Assembly (NCBI GenBank): GCA_019419455.1
Contig: DXZW01000023.1
Coordinates: 11,177-75,176, forward strand
Direction of reading: 5' to 3'
DNA from: Collinsella sp.
GTDB lineage: Bacteria > Actinomycetota > Coriobacteriia > Coriobacteriales > Coriobacteriaceae
DNA length: 64,000 bases
In this document: piece after piece, positions 16,184 to 24,465 of the stretch
Layout: each line of letters starts with the position of its first letter
How positions within the stretch are numbered: position 1 is the first letter of the stretch
Notes under the pieces: model-generated
Seen by the model: the letters and a program-made list of their open reading frames with translations, nothing else
What the model was told of the DNA's origin: nothing
Databases searched by the model: none
Position numbers and translations under genes: made by a program

Positions 16184-18811
16184 ATGAGAATCGATAAGCT
16201 AGCAATGACGTCGCGCGAGGCGCTGCAGACCGCCATGAGCACGGCCGCTGACGCGCAGGCCGGCGCGGTGGAGCCGATTCATCTGCTGTCTGCCCTGCTC
16301 GGTGCCGGCGAGCGCAATATCTCCGTGATCATCGAGCGCATCGGTGCCGACCCGGCTCAGCTCGCACGCTCCACACAGGATGCCATCGACCACGCGCCCA
16401 AGGTTTCGGGCGAGGGCCAGCAGATGGGCCTGTCCAACGAGCTCGTCCGCGTCATCGAAAAGGCCGAGAAGAAGGCCACCAAGATGGGCGACAGCTTTGT
16501 GGTGACTGAGCATCTGCTGATGGCGCTTGCCGAGGACAAGGGCGAGGCGGGCCGCGTGCTGCGCGACGCTGGCGTCACCAAGGAGCGCATCGAGCAAGTC
16601 TACGAGGAGCTGCGTGGCGATGACCGCGTGACGTCTGCCGAGGACAAGACTCAGTTTGAGGCACTGGAGCAGTACGGTCGCAACATCTGCGATCTGGCCC
16701 GCGCCGGCAAGCTCGACCCGGTCATCGGCCGTACCGATGAGATTCGCCGCACCATCCAGGTCCTGTCCCGTCGCACCAAGAACAACCCCGTGCTCATCGG
16801 TGAGCCGGGCGTCGGCAAGACGGCCATCGTCGAGGGCATCGCCCAGCGTATCGTGGCCGGCGACGTGCCGAGCACCCTGCGCGACCGCGACCTTATCGAG
16901 CTCGACATGAGCGCGCTGGTCGCCGGCGCCAAGTACCGCGGCGAGTTCGAGGACCGCTTGAAGGCCGTACTCAAGGAAGTCCAGAAGTCCGAGGGCAAGG
17001 TCATCCTGTTCATCGATGAGCTCCACACCATCGTGGGCGCGGGTGCCACCGAGGGCTCCATGGACGCCGGCAACATCCTCAAGCCGGCGCTCGCCCGTGG
17101 CGACCTGCACGCGATCGGCGCGACCACGCTCGACGAATACCGCAAGTACATCGAGAAGGACGCGGCGCTCGCCCGTCGTTTCCAGACCGTTATGGTGAGC
17201 GAGCCTACCGTCGAGGACACCATTTCGATCCTGCGTGGCCTCAAGGAGAAGTACGAGATCTTCCACGGTGTGCATATCACCGATAGTGCGCTCGTGGCAG
17301 CTGCCGACCTCTCCGATCGCTACATCGCCGACCGCTTCCTGCCCGACAAGGCCATCGATCTGGTCGATGAGGCGGCAAGCCGCCTGCGCATGGAACTCGA
17401 CAGCATGCCGGTCGAGATCGACGCCACCACGCGTCAGCTCACTCAGCTGCAGATCGAGGAACAGGCGCTCATGAAAGAGACCGATGACGCCTCCAAGGAG
17501 CGTCTGGAGGCCCTGCGCCAGGAGATTGCCGAGGTCCAGGAAAAACTCAACGTGCAAAAGGCCGGCTGGCTCAACCAGAAGAACGCCATCGACCACGTGC
17601 AGGAGCTTAAGAGCCAGCTTGACGAGGCCAAGAGCGAGGAGGAGCGTGCGACGCGCAACGGCGATTTGGGTCGTGCGTCCGAGCTGCGCTACTCCGTGAT
17701 TCCGGGCCTGCAGCAGCAGATTCAGGATTCCGAGGCCGCGCTCGAGGCGCAAAAGCAGCAGGACGGCGAGGGCCTCAACGAGCAGGTGACCTCCGATGAG
17801 ATCGCCGAGGTCGTGAGCGCCTGGACCGGCGTGCCCGTGTCCAAGATGATGCAGGGCGAGCTCGACAAGCTCAAGGGCCTGGAGGGCGAGCTGCATAAGC
17901 GCGTCATCGGTCAGGATGAGGCCGTCTCCGCCGTTGCCGCGGCCGTGCGCCGCAGCCGTGCGGGCCTCTCCGATCCGGACAAGCCCATCGGCAGCTTCTT
18001 CTTCCTGGGCCCCACCGGCGTGGGCAAGACCGAGCTCGCCAAGGCGCTGGCCGAGTGCCTGTTCGATGACGAGCGCGCGCTCGTGCGTATCGACATGTCC
18101 GAGTATATGGAGAAGTTCAGCGTCCAGCGTCTGATTGGTGCGCCCCCGGGATACGTGGGCTACGACGAGGGCGGCCAGCTCACCGAGGCCGTGCGCCGTC
18201 GTCCGTACTCTGTGATCTTGCTCGACGAGATGGAGAAGGCTCATCCGGATGTCTTTAACGTGCTGTTGCAGGTGCTTGATGACGGTCGTCTGACCGATGG
18301 CCAGGGTCGCCAGGTGTCCTTCAAGAACACGATTATCATCATGACGTCCAACGTGGGCTCCAAGGCCATCGCCGATCTGTCCGGTAAGGACGAGGAGGAG
18401 ATGCGCCATCAGGTCGACGCTGCCATGGCTCAGACCTTCCGCCCCGAGTTCCTCAACCGTATCGACGATATCGTGGTGTTCCATCCGCTCGGTATGGCGC
18501 AGATCGAGAAGATCGTCGACATCCAGCTCGCCGACGTCCGCGCGCGTCTGGCCAAGGAGCGCATGACGCTTGCCATCACCCCGGCGGCCAAGCAGATGCT
18601 CGCCGTGGGCGGCCTGGACCCGGTCTTTGGCGCCCGTCCGCTCAAGCGTCTGGTTCAGCGCGAGGTCGTGGATGCCATCGCCGCCGCTATCATCGACGGC
18701 ACGGTGCGCGAGGGCGATCAGGTGACGGTCGATGCCGACAAGGACGGCGGCTTTACCGTCGTGTGCGACAACACGCCGGCGGCCACCTATGAGGTCCCCG
18801 ACGCCGAATAG
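16184..18811 (+). CDS. clpB: ClpB disaggregase
   Basis: 875 residues, normal length. Order: N-terminal Clp repeat domain (1-145), first AAA+ module with Walker A GEPGVGKT (about 206-213) and Walker B VILFIDELHT, the coiled-coil M-domain (about 400-520) that marks ClpB rather than ClpA/C, and second AAA+ module with Walker A GPTGVGKT (about 609-616), Walker B SVILLDEMEKAH and a C-terminal small domain. It extracts polypeptides from aggregates with DnaK/DnaJ/GrpE. Monocistronic, with GAGGTG before the ATG and a terminator after. Heat regulation via HspR is inferred from the upstream element. Confidence 0.98.
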   Translation: MRIDKLAMTSREALQTAMSTAADAQAGAVEPIHLLSALLGAGERNISVIIERIGADPAQLARSTQDAIDHAPKVSGEGQQMGLSNELVRVIEKAEKKATKMGDSFVVTEHLLMALAEDKGEAGRVLRDAGVTKERIEQVYEELRGDDRVTSAEDKTQFEALEQYGRNICDLARAGKLDPVIGRTDEIRRTIQVLSRRTKNNPVLIGEPGVGKTAIVEGIAQRIVAGDVPSTLRDRDLIELDMSALVAGAKYRGEFEDRLKAVLKEVQKSEGKVILFIDELHTIVGAGATEGSMDAGNILKPALARGDLHAIGATTLDEYRKYIEKDAALARRFQTVMVSEPTVEDTISILRGLKEKYEIFHGVHITDSALVAAADLSDRYIADRFLPDKAIDLVDEAASRLRMELDSMPVEIDATTRQLTQLQIEEQALMKETDDASKERLEALRQEIAEVQEKLNVQKAGWLNQKNAIDHVQELKSQLDEAKSEEERATRNGDLGRASELRYSVIPGLQQQIQDSEAALEAQKQQDGEGLNEQVTSDEIAEVVSAWTGVPVSKMMQGELDKLKGLEGELHKRVIGQDEAVSAVAAAVRRSRAGLSDPDKPIGSFFFLGPTGVGKTELAKALAECLFDDERALVRIDMSEYMEKFSVQRLIGAPPGYVGYDEGGQLTEAVRRRPYSVILLDEMEKAHPDVFNVLLQVLDDGRLTDGQGRQVSFKNTIIIMTSNVGSKAIADLSGKDEEEMRHQVDAAMAQTFRPEFLNRIDDIVVFHPLGMAQIEKIVDIQLADVRARLAKERMTLAITPAAKQMLAVGGLDPVFGARPLKRLVQREVVDAIAAAIIDGTVREGDQVTVDADKDGGFTVVCDNTPAATYEVPDAE

Positions 18812-18856
18812 ATTTATGGGACATGCCTTAAAATCTGCCAGCCGTCTCTAAACGCC

Positions 18857-18893
18857 AAGGGCGGCGGATCCAATTGGGTCCGCCGCCCTTTTT
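18857..18893 (+). terminator. Terminator after clpB
   Basis: AAGGGCGGCGGATCC pairs with GGGTCCGCCGCCCTT and is followed by TTTTT. Good intrinsic terminator. Confidence 0.9.
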
Positions 18894-18943
18894 CGTGCGA
18901 CAATCGATAATGTTGAACGGATGCGATGCAAGGAGCTATGCAG

Positions 18944-19138
18944 ATGAAAGACGAGAACAAGACGAACGCACCGGCGGCTGAGATAGCGTCCGCCGCACCA
19001 AGGCCCGCGCCGAAACCGGCGCCCAAGCCGTGCGACCCCTGCATCCGTGCCGAGAACGAGGACGATGACGGCTACGATCCCTACAGCGATCGCCGCCCCG
19101 AGCGCGAGCCGCTGTTCGAAGCCGACCCCTGGCGCTAG
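18944..19138 (+). CDS. Small Pro/Ala- and acid-rich protein of unknown function
   Basis: 64 residues. The ATG at 18944 is chosen because AAGGAG (18930-18935) lies 8 bases upstream; two earlier in-frame ATGs are too close to or ahead of that site. A low-complexity segment (ASAAPRPAPKPAPKP) is followed by CDPC and an acidic/Arg-rich tail ending EADPWR. The CxxC pair is the only functional hint. No family recognised; moderate confidence that it is translated. Confidence 0.55.
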   Translation: MKDENKTNAPAAEIASAAPRPAPKPAPKPCDPCIRAENEDDDGYDPYSDRRPEREPLFEADPWR

Positions 19139-19171
19139 TTGCATCAAGTAGCTAATTTGGCGATGATTTTC

Positions 19172-19201
19172 TGGGACGGGTAGTCAAAAAAGTCCGTCCC
19201 A
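19172..19201. repeat. TGGGACGG hairpin
   Basis: TGGGACGG (19172-19179) pairs with CCGTCCCA (19194-19201). It lies in the gap between the small protein and the ATPase gene and may be its terminator or a REP-like element. Confidence 0.5.
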
Positions 19202-19311
19202 AATCGACTGTCCAGGGAGTCGCATTCGAGCTTGGTTGTCCTCTCAGCCACTCGGCATCCTTCGAGCAGTAATAGTGAAAAAACTTGCCTAAGTGTTAAT
19301 CAAGTAAGACA

Positions 19312-19373
19312 CAATCTTGCTCTTCAATTAATCAAGAATAGGTATAATTTTGATTAGCTAGAGAGCAAGATTG
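19312..19373 (+). promoter_or_regulatory. Promoter of the ATPase gene nested in two inverted repeats
   Basis: TATAAT at 19343-19348 lies inside TAATCAA/TTGATTA arms (19329-19335, 19350-19356). These in turn lie inside 12-bp arms CAATCTTGCTCT/AGAGCAAGATTG (19312-19323, 19362-19373). The region is AT-rich unlike its surroundings. A repressor binding site over the promoter is likely. Confidence 0.65.
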
Positions 19374-19380
19374 GAGAATT

Positions 19381-20733
19381 ATGGCATTCAACGACTTGGT
19401 CGCCCGGAAAATAAAGGACTTTGAACAGCAGGGGGTTCCGCGGGTCTTTGAGCGAGACCTTGATCTAGGAAATCCACAGGAGCCAAAGCGCGACAACATC
19501 GTAAATGTGATTGTGGGGGCCCGCCGTTGTGGAAAGACGTATCGCCTGTATCAGGAGATGCGGCGGCTTCAGAGCCGGGGCGTCGAGCTTGACCGGATGC
19601 TTTACTTCAATTTTGAGGATGAGCGCTTGCGCCCGTATGAGCCATCGCTGCTGGCGGACGTGCTCGACACGTTCTATGCGCTGTATCCTGCTGCTCGAAC
19701 CGAGGGCGCTTATATTTTCTTTGACGAGATCCAGGAAATTCCCGAATGGGGTGCGTTTCTGCGGCGTGTAGTCGATACGGAGAAAGCGACCGTCTATGTG
19801 ACGGGATCTTCTTCTAAGATGCTGTCCTCAGAACTTAAGAGCGAGTTCAGGGGTCGTTCTCTTGTGCGAGAGCTTTTTCCATTGAGCTTTTCGGAATACG
19901 TTCGATATAAGACGGGGAACGTTCCCGAGCCAGATGTGACCTTTTCCCCGAGCGATGCGGCGCTGCTTCGACATCATCTGATCGGATATCTTGAACGAGG
20001 GGGATTCATCGCGACACTTGGGCAGACGCCCGCAGACGCGATTCAGCTGCTACAGGAATATGCTTCGCGAACGGTCGCCATGGACGTCGTTGAACGCTAC
20101 GACGTCAAGAACCCTCGCCTGGCATCGCTGTTCCTGACGCGGTGTATGGCATCTTCGGGACGAGAGCTGTCGGTGAACAAAGTGTATAACGAGTTCAAGA
20201 GCAGGCAGATACCCGTCAGTCGTAATTCGCTCAGCGACTTACTTGAGTATTATGAGGACGCCTACCTGTTGTTTTCTGTGCCGGAGTTCACGCGTTCACT
20301 GGCAAATAACATGCGGTCTGCGTCTAAGGTCTACGCTGTCGATCCTGCGATGTTTGGAGCATTCTCTCCCGCATCGGCATTGGACCAGGGCCAGAGGCTC
20401 GAGACCGCAGTGTTCAATGCGCTAAGAAGAAGGACTCCCGCGGTGAGGACCGGCTCGGTCTGCCGTCTGCTGATCAAAGAGAAGAGTAAAAGCCATGAGG
20501 TGGACTTTGTTGCTGGGGACGCACTTCTCATGCGGGCTTATAGCCTGATTCAGGTGAGCGCGGATATGGCAAGTGAGAAAACGCGCGAGCGCGAAATTGC
20601 CGCGCTTGATGCCTCGATGGCCCAGTTCGATCTTGGCGAGTCGGCAATCGTTACCATGGATGAACAGACCGATATTCCATGCGAGCACGGTGTGGTACAC
20701 GTTATGCCCGCATGGAAGTGGCTCCTTGCCTAA
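19381..20733 (+). CDS. AAA ATPase with DUF4143 domain
   Basis: 450 residues. The N-terminal AAA_14 ATPase has Walker A VIVGARRCGKTYRL (about residues 45-55), a Walker B-like AYIFFDEIQEIPEWG, and the sensor segment VYVTGSSSKML. The C-terminal DUF4143 domain (about 225-410) contains SRNSLSDLLEYYEDAYLLF and the nuclease-like EVDFVAGD near its end. Proteins of this family are widespread as single genes in gut anaerobes and are of unknown role; links to mobile DNA or toxin-like systems have been suggested but not shown here. Its AT-rich promoter with nested inverted repeats and somewhat lower GC suggest acquisition. Confidence 0.9.
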   Translation: MAFNDLVARKIKDFEQQGVPRVFERDLDLGNPQEPKRDNIVNVIVGARRCGKTYRLYQEMRRLQSRGVELDRMLYFNFEDERLRPYEPSLLADVLDTFYALYPAARTEGAYIFFDEIQEIPEWGAFLRRVVDTEKATVYVTGSSSKMLSSELKSEFRGRSLVRELFPLSFSEYVRYKTGNVPEPDVTFSPSDAALLRHHLIGYLERGGFIATLGQTPADAIQLLQEYASRTVAMDVVERYDVKNPRLASLFLTRCMASSGRELSVNKVYNEFKSRQIPVSRNSLSDLLEYYEDAYLLFSVPEFTRSLANNMRSASKVYAVDPAMFGAFSPASALDQGQRLETAVFNALRRRTPAVRTGSVCRLLIKEKSKSHEVDFVAGDALLMRAYSLIQVSADMASEKTREREIAALDASMAQFDLGESAIVTMDEQTDIPCEHGVVHVMPAWKWLLA

Positions 20734-20806
20734 TCATCTATGGGCCTGTGGGGTCAGGACCTCCTGGCTCCTTCATCACGGTTGGGGAGCACCTTGCTGT
20801 GCCAGG

Positions 20807-22309
20807 CTAGTCCTGGGCTTTGATGCTCGGCAGGAGAATCTGGGCGAGGTAGTCGGTCTCGAGTTTGGTGGCGGCGTCTGCGTTGCCGTCTTTGCCAACC
20901 AGGTCGTTCTTGATCTGGCTATAGGTGTAGCGGTTGCCGGTCGTAAGCTCGACAAGCTCAATGGCCGTGTCCATGGGGTAGGTTGACACGGGGTTCTGCG
21001 TCCGTCCGTTGATGGTCTGGGGCACCACGTACGGATAGACGGGGCCGCTGGCGTAGACGGTATAACCGTTGCCTAGATTGGCCGCGCCCAAAACCGTATC
21101 GCCTTCATCGGGCGTAAAGCTCTCGCCCTCGCGCACCGCAACGAGCGTCACGAGCGGCGTATTGGCGTCGTCGCCCAGATAGATGCATAGCGTGCTTCCG
21201 TTTTGCCAAGTTGCGACCTTGCCGTACCACTCGACGGGAATATCGAGCTGGTAGAGGTCGGTTGCCTTGTGGCGAGCGTCAGCATCACGGGACGCCTGTG
21301 CCTTTTGCGCGCTCACGGCATTGACGGCGGCGTCGCGCCGCGCGGTTGCTGCCTGCTGGAGCACTTTGGCAGCCGCGGCGGAGCTCGCACCGCCCTCCTC
21401 GGCATACTTGGCGGCGGCATCGATCTGGTCGTCGGTTACCGTGTCGGCCGAAGGCACCTTGAGCTTAAAGGTAGCCTGGGCACTTAAATCCTGTTCATCG
21501 CTCTTAACGGTGACCTGCGTCTTGGTGGTCGGGACGGTATAGATGGTGCCGTCGGCCGCGATGGGGGAGGCAGCGATGGAGAGCGTGTAATCGCCAGGCA
21601 GCAGTTTGATGCCGCGGCCGTGCTCGTCAACATAGAGCGTTTCGCTCACGGAGGAGCCATCAGCGTCCTGACCACTCACCTGTACGGGAATCTTGGAGCC
21701 GGTAGAACAGTCGAGGCCCGCGGCATGCACGCCAATCTGCACTGACATCATCGTGTGGGCATTGGCGGCGACAGCGGCAGCCTGCTCTTGCTGATATCCG
21801 TTCCAGGCGGCATAGCCTGCGCCGCCGGCGACGAGCGCGACGGCCACGACACCGGCGACCATCAGATTGCGGCGCTTGGGCGACATCTTGCGATGGCGAA
21901 CCTCGGCCTCGCGTGCTGAGGGAACGGACGGTAGGGGGATATCGCCCATGGCGATGGTCTCGTCCACGGCAGGCGCAGAGCCCAGGCCGGGAAGCTCGCG
22001 GGTCAGGGAATCTTCGGCCGGCAAGCTGCCGAGCAAGATGGTTTCCTCGCTCGTGTCGGATTCGGGCTGGTCGTCGGCCTCGCATTCGGATTCCTCGTGC
22101 CCCGCCTCGTCTTCGGTGGGCGCGGCGCCATCGTCTTTTGCATCCTGATCATCGGGCTGCGCCTCGATTTCCGGCTCATCCCGCACATCAACGCTCGAAT
22201 CGTCAAACGCAATCTCGGTCAGCGCGATCTGGTCTAGGCTCTCCAGGGCCTCGGCACACGCTTCTGCATCTTGGGCCGCATCCTCTTGGCCTATCGTCTC
22301 ATCTTTCAT
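20807..22309 (-). CDS. Membrane-anchored protein with acidic cytoplasmic tail, function unknown
   Basis: 500 residues, not recognised at family level. Residues 1-140 are very acidic and low in complexity (Asp/Glu/Ser/Thr-rich), probably disordered and cytoplasmic. A basic stop (RHRKMSPKRRN) precedes one membrane segment at about 150-172 (LMVAGVVAVALVAGGAGYAAW). The extracytoplasmic part has a beta-rich segment (VQIGVHAAGLDC..., ETLYVDEHGRGIKLLPGDYTLSI), an Ala-rich coiled coil (about 300-350) and a C-terminal domain (DIPVEWYGKVATWQNGSTLCIYL). The layout resembles coriobacterial surface proteins with intracellular Thr-rich tails that could be kinase or FHA substrates (TILLGSL, TIAMGDI); that link is inference. 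Confidence 0.7.
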   Translation of the reverse strand: MKDETIGQEDAAQDAEACAEALESLDQIALTEIAFDDSSVDVRDEPEIEAQPDDQDAKDDGAAPTEDEAGHEESECEADDQPESDTSEETILLGSLPAEDSLTRELPGLGSAPAVDETIAMGDIPLPSVPSAREAEVRHRKMSPKRRNLMVAGVVAVALVAGGAGYAAWNGYQQEQAAAVAANAHTMMSVQIGVHAAGLDCSTGSKIPVQVSGQDADGSSVSETLYVDEHGRGIKLLPGDYTLSIAASPIAADGTIYTVPTTKTQVTVKSDEQDLSAQATFKLKVPSADTVTDDQIDAAAKYAEEGGASSAAAAKVLQQAATARRDAAVNAVSAQKAQASRDADARHKATDLYQLDIPVEWYGKVATWQNGSTLCIYLGDDANTPLVTLVAVREGESFTPDEGDTVLGAANLGNGYTVYASGPVYPYVVPQTINGRTQNPVSTYPMDTAIELVELTTGNRYTYSQIKNDLVGKDGNADAATKLETDYLAQILLPSIKAQD

Positions 22310-22437
22310 ATATCCCCCAAGCTCAATATCGGGACAACACTGTACCCAAAAATGGAGCCATATAAAGCGCGTGCGAAATATAAGATCCGATTTAACTCGA
22401 GCGTATCGTTCGGCCGCATCCTCGCGGCAGCAAAAGG

Positions 22438-22470
22438 CCCCCGGAACGCGAACGAATCACATTCCGGGGG
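22438..22470 (-). terminator. Terminator after the DUF5692 gene
   Basis: CCCCCGGAA and TTCCGGGGG arms with a 15-base loop; read on the minus strand the right side continues GGGGGCCTTTTG. It lies just downstream of the minus-strand gene ending at 22543. Confidence 0.75.
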
Positions 22471-22542
22471 TTCTACAATGCGTTGAGTTGCGCGGAGCCG
22501 GCTATGCTGCTTCGTGCTCAAGCGATGTCTGCGCCAGGCGCG

Positions 22543-23550
22543 TTACTCGGCGTGCGCGTAATCAACCTTGGCGCGGCGAGCAGTAGCCTTCTCCCAATCG
22601 CTGGTGCCCTCAAAGACATCCTGCTTGTAGGGATTGCGGCCGAGCTTCTTGGCGCGGTAGGCGATGTAGATGATCGCGGCGACGTTGGCGACCAGAGCGG
22701 CGATCGAGACCGCGGTAGCGGCGCCGGGGTCGAGCGTGGAGTGGGTCACAAAGATGGACTCCTCCTGGAAGTACGGGAACACCTGGGCAAACATACACCA
22801 AATGGCCAGCGTAAAGGCGCGGTTCTGGATCCAGCCGCCCTTGTTCCAGATAAAGGCGGCGACGGTGGGCGCCAGCAGCAGTGCAAAGCCGCAGAACCAG
22901 GAGTGGGTGGGCAGGCAGTTGTAGGTGTAGCAGAAGTTCCAGATATCGTAGGCGATGATGTAGACCCAGGTCATATCGGGCCACAGCATGTCGGTCTTGT
23001 CCTCGGAGGCGTAGACGCTCCACCAACCGGTCATGCAGAAGATGTTGATGATACCGGCGATGCCGTTGAACACGTTGTTCCAGCCGGCCAGCTGCGTAGC
23101 ACCTTCGGAGGTGACCCAGGTGGACTCGCCCAGGACAAAGAAGTGATAGGCGCTCTCAAAGTCGGACACGACGGCAATCATGATGTTGATGGCGACGATC
23201 ACAAACGGCCATGCGCGGAACCAATGCGCCTTGCCGATCTTTCCCCACTGGTACTTAATGGCAATGAAGCCCCAGCAACCGGCGAGCGCCGCGTATACCT
23301 TGGCGTAGTGGAACCAGCTGTTCTGGTACACATGGGTGGGGTTGGTGAGCGCCCACTCAGCACCCTGCGAAACGCCCACGGCGATGGCGACGCATTAGAT
23401 GGTCATGGCCAGCGGAGCCACGCCAAAGATGATTGCCGCGCCGAGCTTGGTGCGGCGGCCGACCTCGTTGAGCACGATCAGGCCGATAAAGACCATGGCC
23501 CAGCCGGCCCAGTGGATAAGGGTATCGCTACCCCAAACATCGAACAGCAT
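22543..23550 (-). pseudogene. DUF5692-like polytopic membrane protein gene interrupted by an in-frame TAA
   Basis: From the ATG at 23550, behind AAAGGAGAG, the frame reads MLFDVWGSDTLIHWAGWAMV and continues for 51 codons to AMTI. A TAA follows at 23395-23397, after which the same frame resumes with CVAIAVGVSQGAEWAL and runs to 22543 without a stop. The full product would be about 335 residues with eight or so membrane segments and many conserved Trp/Tyr residues, resembling the uncharacterised DUF5692 family. A single base change (for example TAT or TAC to TAA) explains the break. Reinitiation at GTG 23379 could give a 278-residue fragment but lacks a ribosome site. It is cotranscribed with or adjacent to the TetR gene. 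Confidence 0.72.
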
Positions 23551-23613
23551 GCTGCTCTCCTTTCACACGCCCGCGGCCCCTCTTCTGATCGCGGGCAGTT
23601 TGGCCAAATGTCG

Positions 23614-24276
23614 TCAGTTCTGGGGCTTGCGCTCCGGATACTTGGCGGTATAGCTCTCGATGTGGAGTGTCGAGGCGATGATTTCCTTGACCGTCTCGTC
23701 GGGCACATCGGGGTGCGTGCGGATATACATCAACAACCCCATGATGAGGGTGTAGAACGTCTCGTAGACATGGTCGATGCGTAGCTCATGATGGGCGACA
23801 AAATCCACCACGGTGGTGTCGCAGATATACTGCGCCACGCGTTGGACCACGTTGTGCAAAAAGCCGCCGTAGAGCGCGCCGCTGCTGGAGGTCAGGGTGC
23901 TCGGCAGTTCGTGGCCGCTGGCGACCAGGCGCTTAAAGAGCGGGGCGACGGTGTCGAGCGCCCCCTCGATGTCGCCAACCGTGCGGCTGGCATTCCACTG
24001 CTCGAGCTCGGTAATGAAGCCGTCGATCGCCTCGTCCATGACAGCGGTGACGGCGGCGTCCATATCGGCAAAGTAGTGGTAGAACAATGAACGCGTGCAG
24101 CCGGCTCGCTTGGTCACAGCCGATACCGATAGGTGGGACACGCCCAGCTCGGAGCTTACGGTGCGCACGGCATCGAGAATCTCGCGACGGCGTTCGTCCC
24201 CCGTCAAGCGCTTTGCCGCGCTATCGGATGCGGGGACGGCATCGACCACAGAGGTACCTGCTGCGTTGTTGCCCAT
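23614..24276 (-). CDS. TetR-family transcriptional regulator
   Basis: 220 residues. The N-terminal HTH (RRREILDAVRTVSSELGVSHLSVSAVTKRAGCTRSLFYHYFADMDA, residues about 28-72) is typical TetR; the C-terminal half is a helical ligand-binding region. It is divergent from the large oxidoreductase gene and lies just upstream of, and on the same strand as, the DUF5692 gene. The 190-base divergent region carries two copies of TTGAC-N5-GTCAA, the probable operators, so it likely represses both directions. The inducer is unknown. Confidence 0.92.
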   Translation of the reverse strand: MGNNAAGTSVVDAVPASDSAAKRLTGDERRREILDAVRTVSSELGVSHLSVSAVTKRAGCTRSLFYHYFADMDAAVTAVMDEAIDGFITELEQWNASRTVGDIEGALDTVAPLFKRLVASGHELPSTLTSSSGALYGGFLHNVVQRVAQYICDTTVVDFVAHHELRIDHVYETFYTLIMGLLMYIRTHPDVPDETVKEIIASTLHIESYTAKYPERKPQN

Positions 24277-24334
24277 GTTTTGCCGCCTTTCATCCTCTTT
24301 TGCCTGACCGTTCGCCTAACAGTCTTGAATATTG

Positions 24335-24372
24335 TTGACGGTTCGTCAATACTATTTTTGACACAATGTCAA
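24335..24372. promoter_or_regulatory. Pair of TTGAC-N5-GTCAA operators
   Basis: TTGACGGTTCGTCAA (24335-24349) and TTGACACAATGTCAA (24358-24372) are identical inverted repeats with different 5-base centres, 23 bases centre to centre (about two helical turns). They lie in the divergent region between the TetR gene and the oxidoreductase gene and overlap the likely promoters. Confidence 0.75.
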
Positions 24373-24465
24373 CAATGGCGGGTGAACGGCATGGGGGCAT
24401 GCCCGGCCTGCAAAAAAAGAGGGGCGCTGCGGCCTCGTCGGGCTGCGGCAAGAGAAGGGACAACC

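Noticed and set aside
16199..18484. 761-codon open frame antisense to clpB
   Set aside because: It mirrors clpB codon structure; long antisense frames are common in GC-rich genes. No ribosome site, and the sequence is low-complexity Leu/Gly/His/Asp.
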